From the NCBI GenBank assembly GCA_014218235.1, contig CM024758.1, positions 103,701,698-103,765,697 on the forward strand: DNA of 64,000 nucleotides. Reading direction: 5' to 3'. This stretch comes from Colocasia esculenta (lineage: Eukaryota; Streptophyta; Magnoliopsida; Alismatales; Araceae). Below the pieces are notes generated by a model that worked only from the letters and a program-made list of their open reading frames with translations, ran no database searches and had not been told where the DNA came from. Made by a program: the position numbers and the translations under genes. Each line of letters starts with the position of its first letter. The first letter of the stretch is position 1. Shown here piece by piece: positions 22,941 through 33,770 of the stretch.

Positions 22941-23115
22941 GTCTGTGAGATTCCGATCCCCACTAGGAGACCGTCGGTGTCTCCCATTCTGTATATCTGA
23001 GGTTATACAGTCTGCCGGAAAATAGTGGGAGCTAATCTTGATTAAAGTCCTAATCTAGATTTAATTATTATTATGAACATCTGCTAATTGTGTTTACATT
23101 TCCTTATAGGCAAAA

Positions 23116-23886
23116 ATGTCGTCAGGTAACCCACTCCGTGGCATACTGGATGCCAACAGATTGACAGGCCCGAACTACTCGGATTGGCTCAGAAACCTGA
23201 AGATTGTCCTCAGGTCTGAGCGCATTGCCTATGTCCTGGAGGTGAGATCCCAGCTGAACCACCCCTTGATGCACCTGAAGGGGAAACGCTTGAGTTTGCG
23301 AAGTGGAAGGAGGATTCCACTCTGGCCCAATGCTACATGCTTGCCTCAATGAGCAATGTTGCAAAGGCAGCATGAGAACATGGATGCTAGATCCATCATG
23401 CAGCACTTGCAAGAGCTCTTTGAAGAGCAGAGCAGGGTGGAGAGATATGAGATATCCAAGGCCCTGTTCAGAGCTCGCATGGCAGAGGGGTCTTCAGTAC
23501 AGACTCATGTGCTGAAGATGATAGAGTGGATTGAGAGGCTCGAAGGGCTTGGTTTTCTCTTGACAAGGAACTAAGCACGGACCTCATTCTCCAGTCACTT
23601 CCAGATTCATATTCCCATTCATTGTGAACTTCACATGAACAAGATTGAGGTGAGTTTAGCTGAGATGCTCAACATGCTAAAGACTGCTGAGGGCAACCTT
23701 AAGAAGGAAAGCCACTGTTCTCATGGTTGGAAAGTCCACAAGAAGGAGAGCAGGGCAAGCCTTTAAGAAAGGCAATGCAAAGAAGCAGTCTAAGCAGAAA
23801 CAAAAGAAGGACATAAGCAAAGGAGAAGAAAAGGGCGAGTGCTTCCACTGCAAGAAAAAAGGGCACTGGAAAAATTGCAAGGACTA
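23116..23886 (+). pseudogene. gag: gag of copia element D
   Basis: Capsid/nucleocapsid part of the copia polyprotein. Starts ATG at 23116; residues 9-40 contain LDANRLTGPNYSDWLRNLK, then a frameshift near 23340, ENMDARSIMQHLQEL, SRVERYEISKALFRARM and HVLKMIEWIERLEGLGF, then another frameshift near 23570. A lysine-rich region precedes a zinc knuckle at about 23840-23878 reading CFHCKKKGHWKNC, which has only three residues between His and the last Cys instead of four. Domain order and spacing are otherwise normal. Confidence 0.88.
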
Positions 23887-24296
23887 TCTTGCATGAAGCT
23901 CAGGAGAAGCAGAAGCTTGGCGAAGCTTCAGGTATCTATATGATAGATCTTCACTTGTCTATTAGAGATTCTACTCTTGTTTTAGACACTGGATGTGCTT
24001 CTCATATCTGCAATGATGTGCAGGTGCTGACAAGTAGAAGGAAGCTGAGCAAGGGCGAGGTGAACTTGAGGCTTGGAAACGGCACAAGTGTTGGTGCACA
24101 CACTGTGGGGACAGTGAAGCTCAAGTTACCTTCTGGAGATTTGCTTTTATTAGATGATTGTGCTACTATGTGCCTAGTATCATTAAGAACATTATTTTTG
24201 TTTCTTGTTTAGACAGAATTGGATACATGTTTACCATTGAGAACATAGTTGTTCAGTTTTTTGAGAAATAACTAGTTGCTTTAGCAAGTTTGGTGA
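23887..24296 (+). pseudogene. Aspartic protease of copia element D
   Basis: Processes the polyprotein. The catalytic motif DTGCASH is present (DTG at 23985-23993), followed by ICNDVQVL and a GNGTSVGAHTVGTVKL strand pair typical of copia protease. The frame from 23889 to about 24210 is open, then breaks just before the integrase. Confidence 0.85.
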
Positions 24297-25140
24297 ATGG
24301 TTTGTATTCTGCTTGTTTCTTATGAAAATCTCCATGTTGATGTTTCTCCTAAGAGAAGTAAGAATAGTGTGAACACTGCCTACTTATGGCATTGTAGGCT
24401 TGGTCACATTGGCGAGAATAGGCTTCAAAAGTTGCATAAGAATGGATACTTAGATCCATTTGATTATGAATCATATGCAACTTGTGAATCCTGTTTAATG
24501 GTAAGTTGACCAAATCTCCATTTAGTGGACATGGAGATAGGGCCAAGGACATATTGGAACTAATACATTCGGATGTATGTGGTCCAATGTCTACCCAAGC
24601 CAAGGGTGGCTACTCATACTTCATTACATTCACGGATGACTACTCAAGTTCGGATTTGTTTACTTAATGAAGTACAAATCTGAAGCCTTTGGAAATTCCA
24701 AGAATTTAAGAATGAAGTTGAGAACAAACTGGAAAAGTATTAAATCCTACGGTCAGACCGAGGAGGTGAATACTTAAGTACAGAGTTCACACAATTCTTA
24801 AAGGACAATGGTATCCTTTCTCAATGGACTCCTCCCTATACACCACAGATGAATGGTGTATCGGAAAGGAGAAATCGTACCTTGTTGGACATGGTGCGAT
24901 CCATGATGGCCTTCACAGTTACCAGTTTCCTTATGGGGATATGCGCTAGAGTCAGCGCATATCTGTTGAACAGGTTCCCAGTAAATCTGTGTCTTCTACT
25001 CCATATGAGATATGGAAGGGTAAAAGCCTGATTTAAACATGTTAAAATCTGGGCTGTCCTGCCCATGTAAGGAAACACGACCCAGATAAACTGGACTCCA
25101 GAACTGATAAGTGCAGGTTTGTTGGATACCCAAAAGAAAC
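24297..25140 (+). pseudogene. Integrase of copia element D
   Basis: N-terminal H2C2 zinc domain: LWHCRLGHIGENRL, then CESC near 24490. Core: first Asp in HSDVCGPM (about 24565), a second Asp in a degraded SDRGGEY-like stretch near 24750 in another frame, and Glu in NGVSERRNRT (about 24865). Several frame changes between 24500 and 24830. The region after 25030 reads as the copia integrase C-terminal part in broken form. Confidence 0.85.
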
Positions 25141-26390
25141 ATTTGGGTACTACTTTTTACCATCCTGTGAAAAAGAGTGTTTTGTCGCCAGGAGAGCTGT
25201 CTTCTTGGAAGAGGAGTACCTTACCCAAGAGGACAGTGGGAGTAAAGTAGATCTAGAAGAGGTTCTAGATCCACAAATTGTGCAAAGTCCACCAGGTGAA
25301 ACATCGGTTCCGAACCTGTTCAGGAATATACACCACATTCAGCGTAGGTCTGGTAGAGTACCTAGACAGCCTGAAAGATATGTTGGACATATCAGTGAAG
25401 GCATGTCTTATGATGAGGATGATGATCCAAAGACCTACCAAGAGGCTGTTGATTGTCCTCAGTCAGGGAAATGGCGAGATGCCATGAATTCTGAGATGCA
25501 GTCCATGTACACCAACCAAGTTTGGAATTTGGTAGACTTGCCTGAAGGTATTGTACCTATTGGGTGCAAGTGATCTTTAAGAGAAAGATCGGTGCAGATG
25601 GACAGATCGACACTTATAAGGCAAGGTTGGTGGCAAAGGGGGTATCGTCAAAGGCAAGGATTGACTATGACGAAACTTTCTCACCAGTTGCTATGATAAA
25701 GTCGATCAGAATTCTTCTTGCCATTGCTGCATACTTTGATTACGAGATCTGGCAGATGGATGTAAAAACCCGCTTTCCTTAATGGAAACATTGAGGAGGA
25801 GTGTATATGATACAACCTGAGGGTTTTACATCCAAAGAGTGTCCAGACAAAGTATGCAAGCTTCAAAGATCCATCTATGGATTGAAGCAAGCTTCTCGTA
25901 GTTGGAACATAAGGTTTGATGAGGCTATCAAATCTATGACTTCATTAGAATGAAGATGAACCATGTGTGTATAAGAAAATCAGTGGGAGTGCTATCACTT
26001 TTTCTCGTACTTTACGTTGATGACATCTACTCATTGGGAATGATGTAGGGATGCTATCATCAGTAAAGGTTTGGTTGTCAAGAACTTCTCCATGAAGGAT
26101 TTGGAGAAGCATCCTACGTATGGGAATACGTATCTATAGAGATAGATCTAAGAGGATGCTTGGCTTGACCCAATCCTGTACATAGATACCCATTGTCAAA
26201 AGGTTTTGCATGGAAAATTCCAAGAGAGGTTCATACCTATGACAATGGGATTATTCTCTTTAAGGAGCAGTCTCCTAAGACTCCTGAAGAGAGGGCAGCC
26301 ATGGATAGAGTCCCCTATGCCTCGGCTATAGGGTCTATCTGTATGCCATGCTATGTACAAGACCTGATGTGGCATTTGCTCTAAGTGTTA
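25141..26390 (+). pseudogene. Reverse transcriptase of copia element D
   Basis: An acidic linker (25205-25420) leads to MNSEMQSMYTNQVWNLVDLP. After a frameshift the fingers/palm read VIFKRKIGADGQIDTYKARL, DYDETFSPVA and WQMDVKT. The catalytic YVDD is intact at 26013-26024. Frames break near 25570, 25780 and 25950-26100. [22 protein letters not shown] sequence near 26300 marks the connection to RNase H. Confidence 0.88.
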
Positions 26391-26960
26391 CGAGCAGATA
26401 TCAGGCAAATCCAGGTGAAACACACTGGATGGCAGTGAAATGTATCCTTAAGTACTTGAGAAGGACTAAGGATATATTTCTGTTTATGGAGGAGGGGACT
26501 TTAACTTCGGGCATATACTGACTCGAGTTTCCAGTCATTCCCAGATGATAGCAAGTCTACATCTGGGTTTATGTTCACTTTGAACGGGGGTGCAGTGAGC
26601 TGGAAGAGTTCCAAGCAAGAAACCACTGCAGACTCGACGACAGAAGCTGAGTACATTGCTGCAGCTGAAGCCGCCAGGAGCTGTGTGGATGAAGAAGTTC
26701 ATCACCGACCTTGGTGTGGTGCCAGGTGACTCTGATCCAATCCCATTGCTGTGTGACAACAATGGGGCCATTGCGCAAGCGAAAGAGCCGCGGTCTCATC
26801 AGAAGTCGAAGCACATTTGAGGCGATTTCACCAGATCAGGAGATAATCACTAGAGGAGATGTACTGGTGGAAAGAGTTCCTTCAGTCGACAACATTGCAG
26901 ATCCATTGACGAAGCCTCTGTCTCAAATGTGTTTGAGCGCCACCTAGAGTCTATGGGTTT
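26391..26960 (+). pseudogene. RNase H of copia element D
   Basis: Degrades the RNA strand during cDNA synthesis. Readable pieces: YTDSSFQS near 26515 (first Asp), KSTSGFMF, WKSSKQ near 26600, then STTEAEYIAAAEAA near 26640 (Glu), and ADPLTKPLSQ near 26905, the usual polyprotein end in copia. Frames change at about 26690 and 26820. Confidence 0.85.
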
Positions 26961-26988
26961 AAGACATAAAGGTGATTGGCTTTAGTCC

Positions 26989-26999
26989 AAGTGGGAGAT
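26989..26999 (+). other. Polypurine tract of element D
   Basis: AAGTGGGAGAT directly before the LTR start at 27000. Confidence 0.88.
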
Positions 27000-28477
27000 T
27001 GTTAGTTATGGGTGTCCTCAAGCCATCATAACTTGTACAATCTTGTTCTTTGATAATAATAATAAGGCTTTCATATTCATTATGTATAATTCATTTATCG
27101 TTTCATTATGAAGTCCATGAATATACAATGGATATTAATTATGATGAGATCATAACAATGAGATTAATATCCTTTAAACGTATATTCTTAATTGTTCCTA
27201 GTCGGAGGATATTCGAGAAGGACATCGGATATCCGGTTAGACTATTACGGTTGCACCTGCTCATATGATGAGGGTGACTGGTCTCATAGCACTTGTGTGG
27301 TGACACTAAGGTGAATCTGTAGGTGGTCATTGGAGAATGAGTTCACTGAACTGATCCGTTATGAATCGCTGGATGGTAATGTTACCTTACTGTCAACCAG
27401 CTAGATTCATTGTCACAGTGGCGTGATTGGTCCTTAGACCTGAGACACCAAGGACACCTTGTTTGTTGGACTTCTGGGTTTTGACCTTGACTTATAGATC
27501 TCTAGCCATGAGGTCTTAATCAGTTAAGTGTTCGATCTAGCGGAATACCTTCGAAGGTGATTGTGTGGTCAATATGGGATCGCTCGTTCTCGGTAATAGG
27601 AGAGTGAATGCTCTACGGAAGGATGCCTGATAGTCCCTGGCCAGGGCACGTCTTTATCAAAAAGGAGTTTTCTGATATAGTTATGCGCATCTAAACCAAG
27701 TGAGTGTGCACATTTAGGGTTTGACAGTTGACCATACCCTAAGTGACTCGGGAGCATTGTACGAGCGAAGGATTATAGTCACGTGTGGTAACTGATGATA
27801 CAAAAGGTTCCTTGAATGGGTTGCTGAACCCCTGCTTTCCAGATCAAGTGGTGTTGCTTGGCACCCAACTTGATTGGAAGCCCGGTCAATTATCGTGAGA
27901 CGATAATTGATTGTGTAATTAATTAATATGAGATGTTAATTAATTACCATAAGTCAATAAAGAGTTATTGAGCTTAATGGGCTGAAACTGGACTAGCAGT
28001 TTGGGCCTAGAGGTCACACGCATAAGAGTTCCGAGCAGACTGGGCAAGGTGTTCTTTATAGACAATGACTGGGTTTTTGTGAAAAACCGCAGTGTCTATA
28101 AATATACGCTGAGAGTTAAACCCTGGGCCAAGCTCCAGGCTTAACCCCGCCCCCCCCTCCTCTCTCTCTCCCAGGGCGCCCCCCACCCTCTCTCCCTCTC
28201 TTCTTCACATGGTGGAGCTGAGATCCGGGAGACGCTGGAGAACGAGGAGATCCCGTCTGCGTCCGGAGCTCGCGTGGATACGTTTAGAGGCCGACACTTG
28301 AACGGCTTGAAGCACCGGCGCCTCCTGCGCCGCCTCCTCCCGATACGGGAGTTTACGCAACCCCGCAAAGGTAAAGATGAGATCTGCCTGTACGTGGTTT
28401 ACCGTTTTGTTTGATCCGACGCCGGCATGATATCTACCTGAGGTTTCGCGTTTCGCTGCGCTCTATACCAACCTTCA
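27000..28477 (+). repeat. 3' LTR of element D (1478 bp)
   Basis: Begins TGTTAGTTATGGG after the polypurine tract and ends TATACCAACCTTCA. TATA-like TCTATAAATATAC lies at about 28095-28107; the same place in the 5' LTR has lost it (tctataattac). A short perfect inverted repeat (caattatcgtgagacgataattg) at about 27888 occurs in both LTRs. Confidence 0.92.
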
Positions 28478-29195
28478 GTTGCCATAGAGTTGGTTGAAGG
28501 AGATCAAGAACGATCTTCCGAGTGATTAGGTGTGCTGAGGATGACAAGGTAACTTTAGCCACCTATACGCTACAGGTTGTGTTTTGTTGTTTAAGCATTT
28601 TAAATTAAGGTTAGATGTTTAGAAGTCTTAGGAGAATGCTTTGATGCAGGAGAGAGCCGACGTTGGTGGTCCTCGTTACTGCGTACTCGGTTCGAGGACG
28701 GTTCTATCTAGTGGCTTGGACGAGTTTGTAGGGCTCTTTTCGGGCGAAGTTCGTCCCCTATACATCCATACAAGATGGAGCAAGAGATCCTCACCTGACC
28801 GTACTTAGGTACGAGGCCAGGTTTGCCGAGCTATCCAAATATGCACCCATCATATTGTGGGCTGATGAGCGCAGAAGGAAAAAAAAGTTCGTGATGGGCT
28901 TGAAGCCCTCACTGAGGACGAGGTTGGTGGCGTTTGACCATTGTACCCTCGATGAGGCTCTTAGCGCGGCATGTCGGCAGGATGGTGAGATGGAGCAGTA
29001 CCTTGAGGAGAAGAGGCTTCGCAGAAGAGGCCTTACTCCACCTTTCCAGAGGCAGGATAAGAGGAAGGCGACGTACCAGTCACGCAGCATCCAATGCAGC
29101 CAGCAGTGTCAGGTATCTTCTCAGCATTCCCCTAGTGCCAGAAGGAGTGTCCTCATTGCAGGAGGGCACATGGTGGTAACGGAATGATGGAAGAT
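28478..29195 (+). pseudogene. gag: gag of element B, C-terminal part
   Basis: The capsid domain resumes right after D: pieces in shifting frames read AIE.LKEIK, VTLATYTLQ, then after an intron-like gap ERADV and WWSSLLRTRFEDGSI, LDEFVGLFSGEV, FAELSKYAP, KKFVMGLKPSLRTRL, DEALSAACRQDGEMEQYLEE. This is the standard plant Ty3 (chromovirus) gag order. Several one-base frame changes and stops. Degraded cysteine-rich zinc knuckle follows at about 29200-29250 (CLTCG then shifted HEHKS). Confidence 0.85.
28576..28649 (+). other. Candidate intron in B gag (second)
   Basis: CTACAG|GTTGTG at the left, TTTGATGCAG at the right; 74 bp, AT-rich with stops. Joining the sides gives VTLATYTLQ-ERADV in the same frame, which matches the usual gag sequence around the WW block, so the gap behaves exactly like a spliced intron. 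Confidence 0.55.
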
Positions 29196-30305
29196 GGCGG
29201 GAAAGTGCCTCACGTGCGGGAGCATGAGCATAAGTCAGGGACTACCCTAGACTTCAGTAGGGAGTCCAGCGCGGAGCAGCACTAGCCCCAACAGCAGTAG
29301 CGCCAACTACAGGATGACCAGCAAGGCCTCGAGCCAAGCTCGAGTGTTTACATTGGCTCGAAGGACGCCGAGCAGGCAGGCATGTTACCAAAGGTACGGT
29401 TCTTTTTCATGGTGTGCACGCTCGGGTTTATTTGATACGGGTGCCACTCACATCATTCATTCCGCGCGGTTTGCTAGTCAGTTAGCCTTAGCTAGTCAGT
29501 TAGCCTTAGAGTCAGAGGAGTAAAAGTCCCTTTGTCTGTGCATACACCTGCGGGTACGGTATCGACTAGGAAGTGTATTCCGTCTTTACCAGTGTGCATT
29601 GAGGATAGAGTCTTAGAAGGGTGTTTCTTCTTGCTAAAGAGAAGGACTATGATACTATTCTTGGTCTGGATTGGCTAGAGGAGCACTATGCGTTAGTGGA
29701 TTGTCGTTGGAAGAAGATTGTTTTCCGTTCCTGGTGAGGATGAGTTTTCTCATGCATTTCAAGGAACCTTGCGGGAAAGTTTGTTATCTCGGCCATGAAG
29801 GCAATGAGATTAGTAGCAAGGGTTGTGACGCTTTTCTTGCCAGCGTGGTATTAGTACCAAAGGCAAATCAGCCACCGACACTTGAGGAGATAGATGTTGT
29901 GCGGGAGTTTCTAGACGTATTTCCCGATGATTTGTCTGGATTACCACCGATCAGAGAGATAGAGTTTACCTTAGAGTTACTTCCAGGCACCTCTCCTATC
30001 TCGAAGGCCCCTTATCGGATGGCACCTGTAGAGTTAGCTGAGCTAAGGAAGCAGTTGCAAGATTTGCTAGATAAAGGATTTATTCGCCCTAGTGTATCTC
30101 CATGGGCGCACCTGTCTTATTTGTAAAGAAGAAAGACGGTTCACTCAGGTTTGCATTGATTATGGAAAGCTCAACTAGGTGACTGTAAAGAACAGGTATC
30201 CCTTACCTCGGATTGATGATCTATTGACCAGCTGCAAAATGCATCGGTCTTTTCTAAGGTTGATTTGCGGTATGGCTATCATTAGTTGAGGATTAGGAGT
30301 GAGGA
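29196..30305 (+). pseudogene. pol: Protease and RT start of element B
   Basis: Protease active site LFDTGATHIIHS near 29430, followed by a small duplication (tagtcagttagcctta twice, 29475-29510) and by YDTILGLDWLEEHYALVDC near 29650. The longest open stretch (29671-30126) gives EFLDVFPDDLSGLPPIREIE and the RT entry PYRMAPVELAELRKQLQDLL. Then, in broken frames, VKKKDGS, NRYPLPRIDDL and VFSKVDLR. The RT fingers stop at 30305, where an A-family LTR sequence begins. Sequence style is that of Tekay/Del-like chromoviruses; the lineage is inferred. Confidence 0.85.
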
Positions 30306-31365
30306 TGTCACGCCCCTCCAATTCAGCAGCGGAATAAATCAGAGGGAGACGCGAAACAACGAGTATGGTAACGACAATTGCGCATACTTTCGCAAACATC
30401 AGAGCATCTAATGAACAATAATTGAAATAACTCTTCATTTCATTATAAAATCACTAAGACTACAACCACTAATTCGGAGCCAAACAAAAGGCTCAATGAC
30501 GTCATTACATTGAAAAGAAATCTAAAACAATAACTACTAGACTCCAATTGTACTAGGGTAACTTCGTCATTTGACTCTGGGTCACTCATCACTCTAGTCA
30601 TGTCCCATTGGTATGTATAACGTCATTGTCCGACTTACCTGAGACACAATAACAAATAACGAAGGGTGAGCGATAACGCCCAGTAGGACTTAAACCTCAG
30701 GCTCAAGCAGGCTTTCAATAATTAATGCATTAAATGGCAGAGTATCTAATGATAGAGAGAGTCATGTAAAGTCAAGAAAGTAATAGCACAAGTAACATGG
30801 TTCAAAGCACGATGACTAAAGTCAAGTCACGATAGAAAACGATAACAACAATAGCAAGTAACGATATTGTCCAGAATAGCAAGAGACATGTATAGCAAGA
30901 AGAGGTGATAGTAGATGGTCATGTAAAGAGTAAATTGCACTTTGAATGTGATCAAGTCGCGATAGCACACAGTAACTCAAGATAGCGAGTATCAAGTAGA
31001 GCAAGTAGAGCGTATGATGAGATAACGTGTAACAGATAGCTGTAACAAAATAGCGTATAACAAGATAGCGTGTAACAAGATAGCGTGTATGGTTGCACAA
31101 CGGTGCACTGGTAGAGTACGACAACAGTCACTTTGGGACAGTAGCTGTTTCAGGATAGTACATTACGTCTGAACTCCTCAGACCAATGTATAACAGTTTG
31201 TGATAGCACAGTAATATCACAGTACGTCTGAACTCCTCAGACTAAAAGGATAGTAGTCAGATGTCTAGCCAAGATAGTATAGTCAAAACCGGTGCAATGC
31301 AGAAACACCGTCAATAGCCCCTACAGGTATTTTCGGGTGGCTCTCTGCCCCCAGGACTAGATTGG
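30306..31365 (-). repeat. Partial A-family LTR
   Basis: Begins TGTCACGCCCC like the A LTR and follows it up to 'ggactagattgg', then stops abruptly; about 2.5 kb of the full LTR is absent. More diverged from the two A LTRs than they are from each other. Includes a private tandem block of 'agatagcgtgtaaca' units (31019-31090). Confidence 0.85.
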
Positions 31366-33509
31366 CAACATGTTAATGCCTTATTTTGAGTAATTTATCA
31401 CTTTTAAATAGTAATGTGAATTTCTGTAAACGAAATGGAATATTAAGCAAATTGAGCGTAAAATTCGAATGAAAGTTGTGCATAAGCATGAGTATAATGT
31501 GATGAGAACGAATGTGGTTAAGATATAATGTGTGCCATGGTGTGACACTGCTACCATAGGGGTTTGAGAGCTGTAGCATAGAAAAGTCCCTATGGAAGGC
31601 TCAACGTTATGAGATAAATCCTAAAGACATTAGGATAAAATCCTGGAGGTGGACAAGTACCGCTGGTTAGGGTGGAGAGGGCTTCTCCTAGTTCTGCGCA
31701 GTTACCTAGATTTGTCACCGCATTGCCTAGGTGATGAATATGTGAAAGTGAGTGCTAAGTACTAAGTGATAAGTGCTAAGTGCTAAAGTGACTGTTTTCC
31801 TCTACTTGGTAGTTAGGACTATGTGTCACGACAACTTAAGAGATTAAATGTGAACATAGTGTAAAGCGATAAATGTGAATGCAAGAGTAAGTGCAATGGA
31901 AGGAGTGAAAATTAATATGTAAGGAAGAGTAAAAGATAGCAAAAGTACAAGTGTATGTGAAAACCAATGTATCATTACATGTTTATATTTATGTCATTCA
32001 TGTATTACTATCATATTTATAATATCATGTTTGTACCATGTTTAATGTTATGTAATATAGTTTAATAATCTCCATATGGTGGTATGTATGAATACGTGCA
32101 TGTAAACATGTAAAGAAATGCAATGTGGAAGAATAAGTAGGTAATTTGACAATGAATAAGATAGCGTGAGAATGAGTGTAAATTCATGTAATTAAGTTTG
32201 ATCCATGTCAAAAGAGCAAGCTAAATGAGATTTTGATGTTGATAAAAAAAACATAAAATAATGCCTAAGTTCGTGATAGAAATTGCTATTCATTTTGTAT
32301 GTAGTTCCTGTTTAATTGTAGATGATTGTCATTCTATTTGAATGTATTTTTTTAAATCTTCATTCCATGTTTAATAAAGGTGATATCATGGTGAATTATT
32401 CATATTAAAACAGCAAATTAAAGGTGTAAATAAATGAGAAAAGTGCATGTGAAAAATAAATAGAGATCATGTTAGGTTGTTGTCTACGTTATGTATAATT
32501 GCATGTTTAAGTGGTAGAGTTGTTACAAATAAGGAAAATGTTTAGATTAATATATCATGTTACATGATAGGTGTTTAAGAGGCATGTTCATGTCATGTAT
32601 GTATTAATTGGATTATGCTTAACTATGATAGAAAGATTAGCATCATATTATGTAGTTTACTAGAAAACATGTGCAAGTGTCATGAGTGTATGAAAATTAT
32701 ACATTAAAACAGCCAGTTGTTGTATGATAAAGTGATGTGAATACATGAGAATTTGACTAAATGCTATGCTAACAATATTCATCATTTTGTACATAACCTT
32801 GTGTTTAAATTTGATTAAATTGTGCAATGATATGATAAAGATTTGAACCACGTATCAGAAAAGATATCATGAGTAGAGAACTTGTGTAGATGTATGTTAT
32901 TTTTATGATTTAATATGAGCATGTGTTAATCTGGAATGTGTTTGGGAAAAACATAGGTGTTGTTAACCATAAAAAGCTTGTGCTATTGGAATTATTATGA
33001 TTAGTATGATAGCATGTCTTTCATGATTGATAATAGTATAATATATATATGATATGTATAAGTTTGATGTTTTAGATTACTTGCTGAGTCTTGTAAGACT
33101 CATACTTGCTTCGGCGTACAGGTGTGACAGGTTATCCAGTAGCTGAGGAGAGAACAGTGAAGATTGATACCACATACAAGGAATAACACTTGAGGAGATT
33201 TTCACTTTTGGTAGTTGTTTTAATTTATAGTTAGAATGATGTAATTCATATGGACAATGTAATGGACAATGTAGTTATTTCAAGTTGTAATAATGTGGAC
33301 TCTAGTACTTCCATTTTCTATATAGATTGTGGAATGTGTGATGATGATGGAATAAAGTAAAGCATTTCTTTTAATTCCGCTGTACTCTTTTAGTATTCAT
33401 GGACATATCAACCTTAACGCTTAGTGTTGGGTTACTATCCCACTGTGACGACGTTCTTTATACCGATGGGGATTGGTATAATCGTACCGGTATGAGGAGG
33501 GTCGTCACA
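31366..33509 (+). repeat. Diverged B-family LTR, 3' part
   Basis: Matches the second two thirds of the B LTR in scattered blocks: 'ggtggacaagtacc' near 31650, 'cttgctgagtct' near 33080, 'aatcgtaccggtatgagg' at the end, finishing GTCGTCACA. The first part is missing at the junction with the A fragment. It may be the 3' LTR of B or of another member. No coding sequence. Confidence 0.75.
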
Positions 33510-33770
33510 TCTACCATGCCGGATGCGTTTCAAAACGCTCCCCCAGAACCCGTCGCAACTTCATGAACGCGCCCGAAGGCCCATCGCGACTTGAAATGAA
33601 TGCCCACGACCTCCGGCCAACCTTGGAAATGAAGGGGAAGCACCGGGGAAGGATGGGTGAGATCCAGAAATATTGGGAAAACACTCTTGCAAGGCAAAAT
33701 GAGGGTCATTTGTGGCATTATGGCGCAATATGAAATTTTCCAGCGGTGGAGTCGAATTCGCATGTGTACA
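33510..33770 (-). repeat. 3' LTR of E1, inner end only
   Basis: Matches 51748-52010. Left part is missing next to the B-family LTR. The overlapping 125-137 aa frames are LTR sequence, not genes. Confidence 0.8.

Larger units (their letters stand above)
20993..23115 (+). other. Long untranslated leader of element D
   Basis: 2.1 kb between primer site and gag ATG without a sustained reading frame. Composition changes abruptly: a GC-rich block (21295-21570), then an AT-rich block (21590-22080), then a set of hairpins (22599-22940). The last bases before gag (tttccttatag, then gcaaaaATG) look like a 3' splice site, so part of the leader may be intronic; unproven. Confidence 0.75.
19498..28477 (+). 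mobile_element. Element D: near-complete Ty1/copia retrotransposon
   Basis: Two LTRs of about 1.48 kb, primer site, 2.1-kb leader, a gag-protease-integrase-RT-RNase H order typical of Ty1/copia, and a polypurine tract. All domains are recognisable but split by many small indels and stops. It sits inside B gag. The flanks TTTGG (19493-19497) and GTTGC (28478-28482) are only a partial target-site match. Confidence 0.92.
10936..30305 (+). mobile_element. Element B: chromovirus-like Ty3/gypsy element, split by C and D
   Basis: Plus-strand element inserted in A's 5' LTR (left flank ttttg). Order: 5' LTR 10936-13628, primer site 13634-13645, gag start 13791, [C 13992-19278], gag 19284-19497, [D 19498-28477], gag-protease-RT 28478-30305, where an A-family LTR fragment cuts the RT. 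The gag reading continues across both insertions, which proves the nesting. Integrase and a certain 3' LTR are absent; 31366-33509 is a diverged LTR of the same family but cannot be shown to be its partner. Confidence 0.8.

Noticed and set aside
31366..33509. Definite 3' LTR of element B
   Set aside because: Diverged, lacks its first part, and flanks do not match B's left flank ttttg; left as a family member only.
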